Shown: positions 63,737 through 64,000 of the stretch, one piece after another | How the letters are laid out: every line of letters begins with the position of its first letter | Numbering within the stretch: the first letter of the stretch is position 1 | Origin: Citrobacter enshiensis | GTDB lineage: Bacteria; Pseudomonadota; Gammaproteobacteria; Enterobacterales; Enterobacteriaceae | Assembly (NCBI RefSeq): GCF_029338175.1 | Contig: NZ_CP119862.1 | Location: forward strand, 4,682,839 to 4,746,838 | Direction: 5' to 3' | Length of the DNA: 64,000 bases | Translations under genes and position numbers: made by a program | Notes under the pieces: generated by a model | Told to the model about the DNA's origin: nothing | Database searches by the model: none | What the model saw: the letters and a program-made list of their open reading frames with translations, nothing else

Positions 63737-64000
63737 GAGAGTTCACCTTTTCCGTAAGGCTTTTTGGGCAAAGTGCATCAACGTTGCATTTAAATAAAAG
63801 CTGAAGGCAAAACAAACCTGTAACTCTTTAAGGAAATAAAGAATATGTAATACAAGAAATGAGTGAGCCACTGCCTTTTTAAATTAAATATAATTAATCA
63901 TTCAATATGTCAATAAATAGCCAGCGACGACAGGACGGCAAAATTAAAATTGCAGTCACTATATTCGCATTATTCTTATCCGATAATTACATAAAATAAA
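63737..64000. other. AT-rich upstream region of the autotransporter
   Basis: No supported gene; the autotransporter promoter must lie here. The DNA becomes very AT-rich toward the window end. I see no second gene start on either strand. Confidence 0.6.

Overview
The window is a stretch of enterobacterial chromosome carrying most of a P2-superfamily prophage. The host genes (cpxPRA, sodA, rha, fdoGHI, dtd, yihXY) are close to the Escherichia/Salmonella/Citrobacter proteins I remember and keep the E. coli K-12 order, reversed. Several insertions and replacements relative to K-12 make me favour Citrobacter or a near relative, but the window alone cannot prove the genus.

Region 1 (1 to about 25.4 kb) is the prophage; its left end lies outside the window. 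Leftward virion genes run scaffold O, capsid N, terminase M, L, R, S, sheath, tube, a lysis cassette (holin, M15 endopeptidase, Rz/Rz1), a tail-assembly chaperone pair joined by a -1 frameshift signal, tape measure T, a W-like protein, J, I, fibre H and a fibre-assembly gene cut by the window edge. Terminase P, portal Q and an Ogr-like activator run rightward. Then come a lone AT-rich cargo gene, replication gene A, the early operon (two small orfs, Dam, two small orfs, Cox), the divergent C repressor and the integrase, ending beside cpxP. The control and replication genes are P2-type, while the tail and lysis block is arranged like HP1/K139, so the phage is a mosaic. The cargo gene (17255-18547) sits exactly where P2 carries tin and old and is the best candidate here for an undescribed anti-phage system.

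Region 2 (25.4-33.7 kb) holds the envelope-stress system cpxP/cpxRA with a perfect CpxR box, yiiM, a DapA/NanA-family aldolase, sodA with a Fur box, and rhaT, rhaR and rhaS. Region 3 (34-39.3 kb) is rhaBAD followed by a lactaldehyde reductase gene and rhaM, so uptake, isomerisation, phosphorylation, cleavage and lactaldehyde reduction are encoded together. Region 4 (39.3-49.4 kb) is accessory: a sugar-type porin, an XRE-cupin regulator divergent from azlCD, yiiG, and a seven-gene operon (6-phosphofructokinase-like kinase, PTS IIB, UlaA-type IIC, class II aldolase, a small coiled-coil protein, PTS IIA, P-loop kinase) that looks like a complete route for an unidentified sugar.

Region 5 (49.5-56 kb) encodes fdhD, the selenocysteine formate dehydrogenase-O fdoGHI and fdhE. 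Region 6 (56-64 kb) has a VapBC-type toxin-antitoxin pair, an HSL-type esterase, the yiiD-dtd-yihY-yihX cluster and a large type Va autotransporter with a tandemly repeated proline-rich linker.
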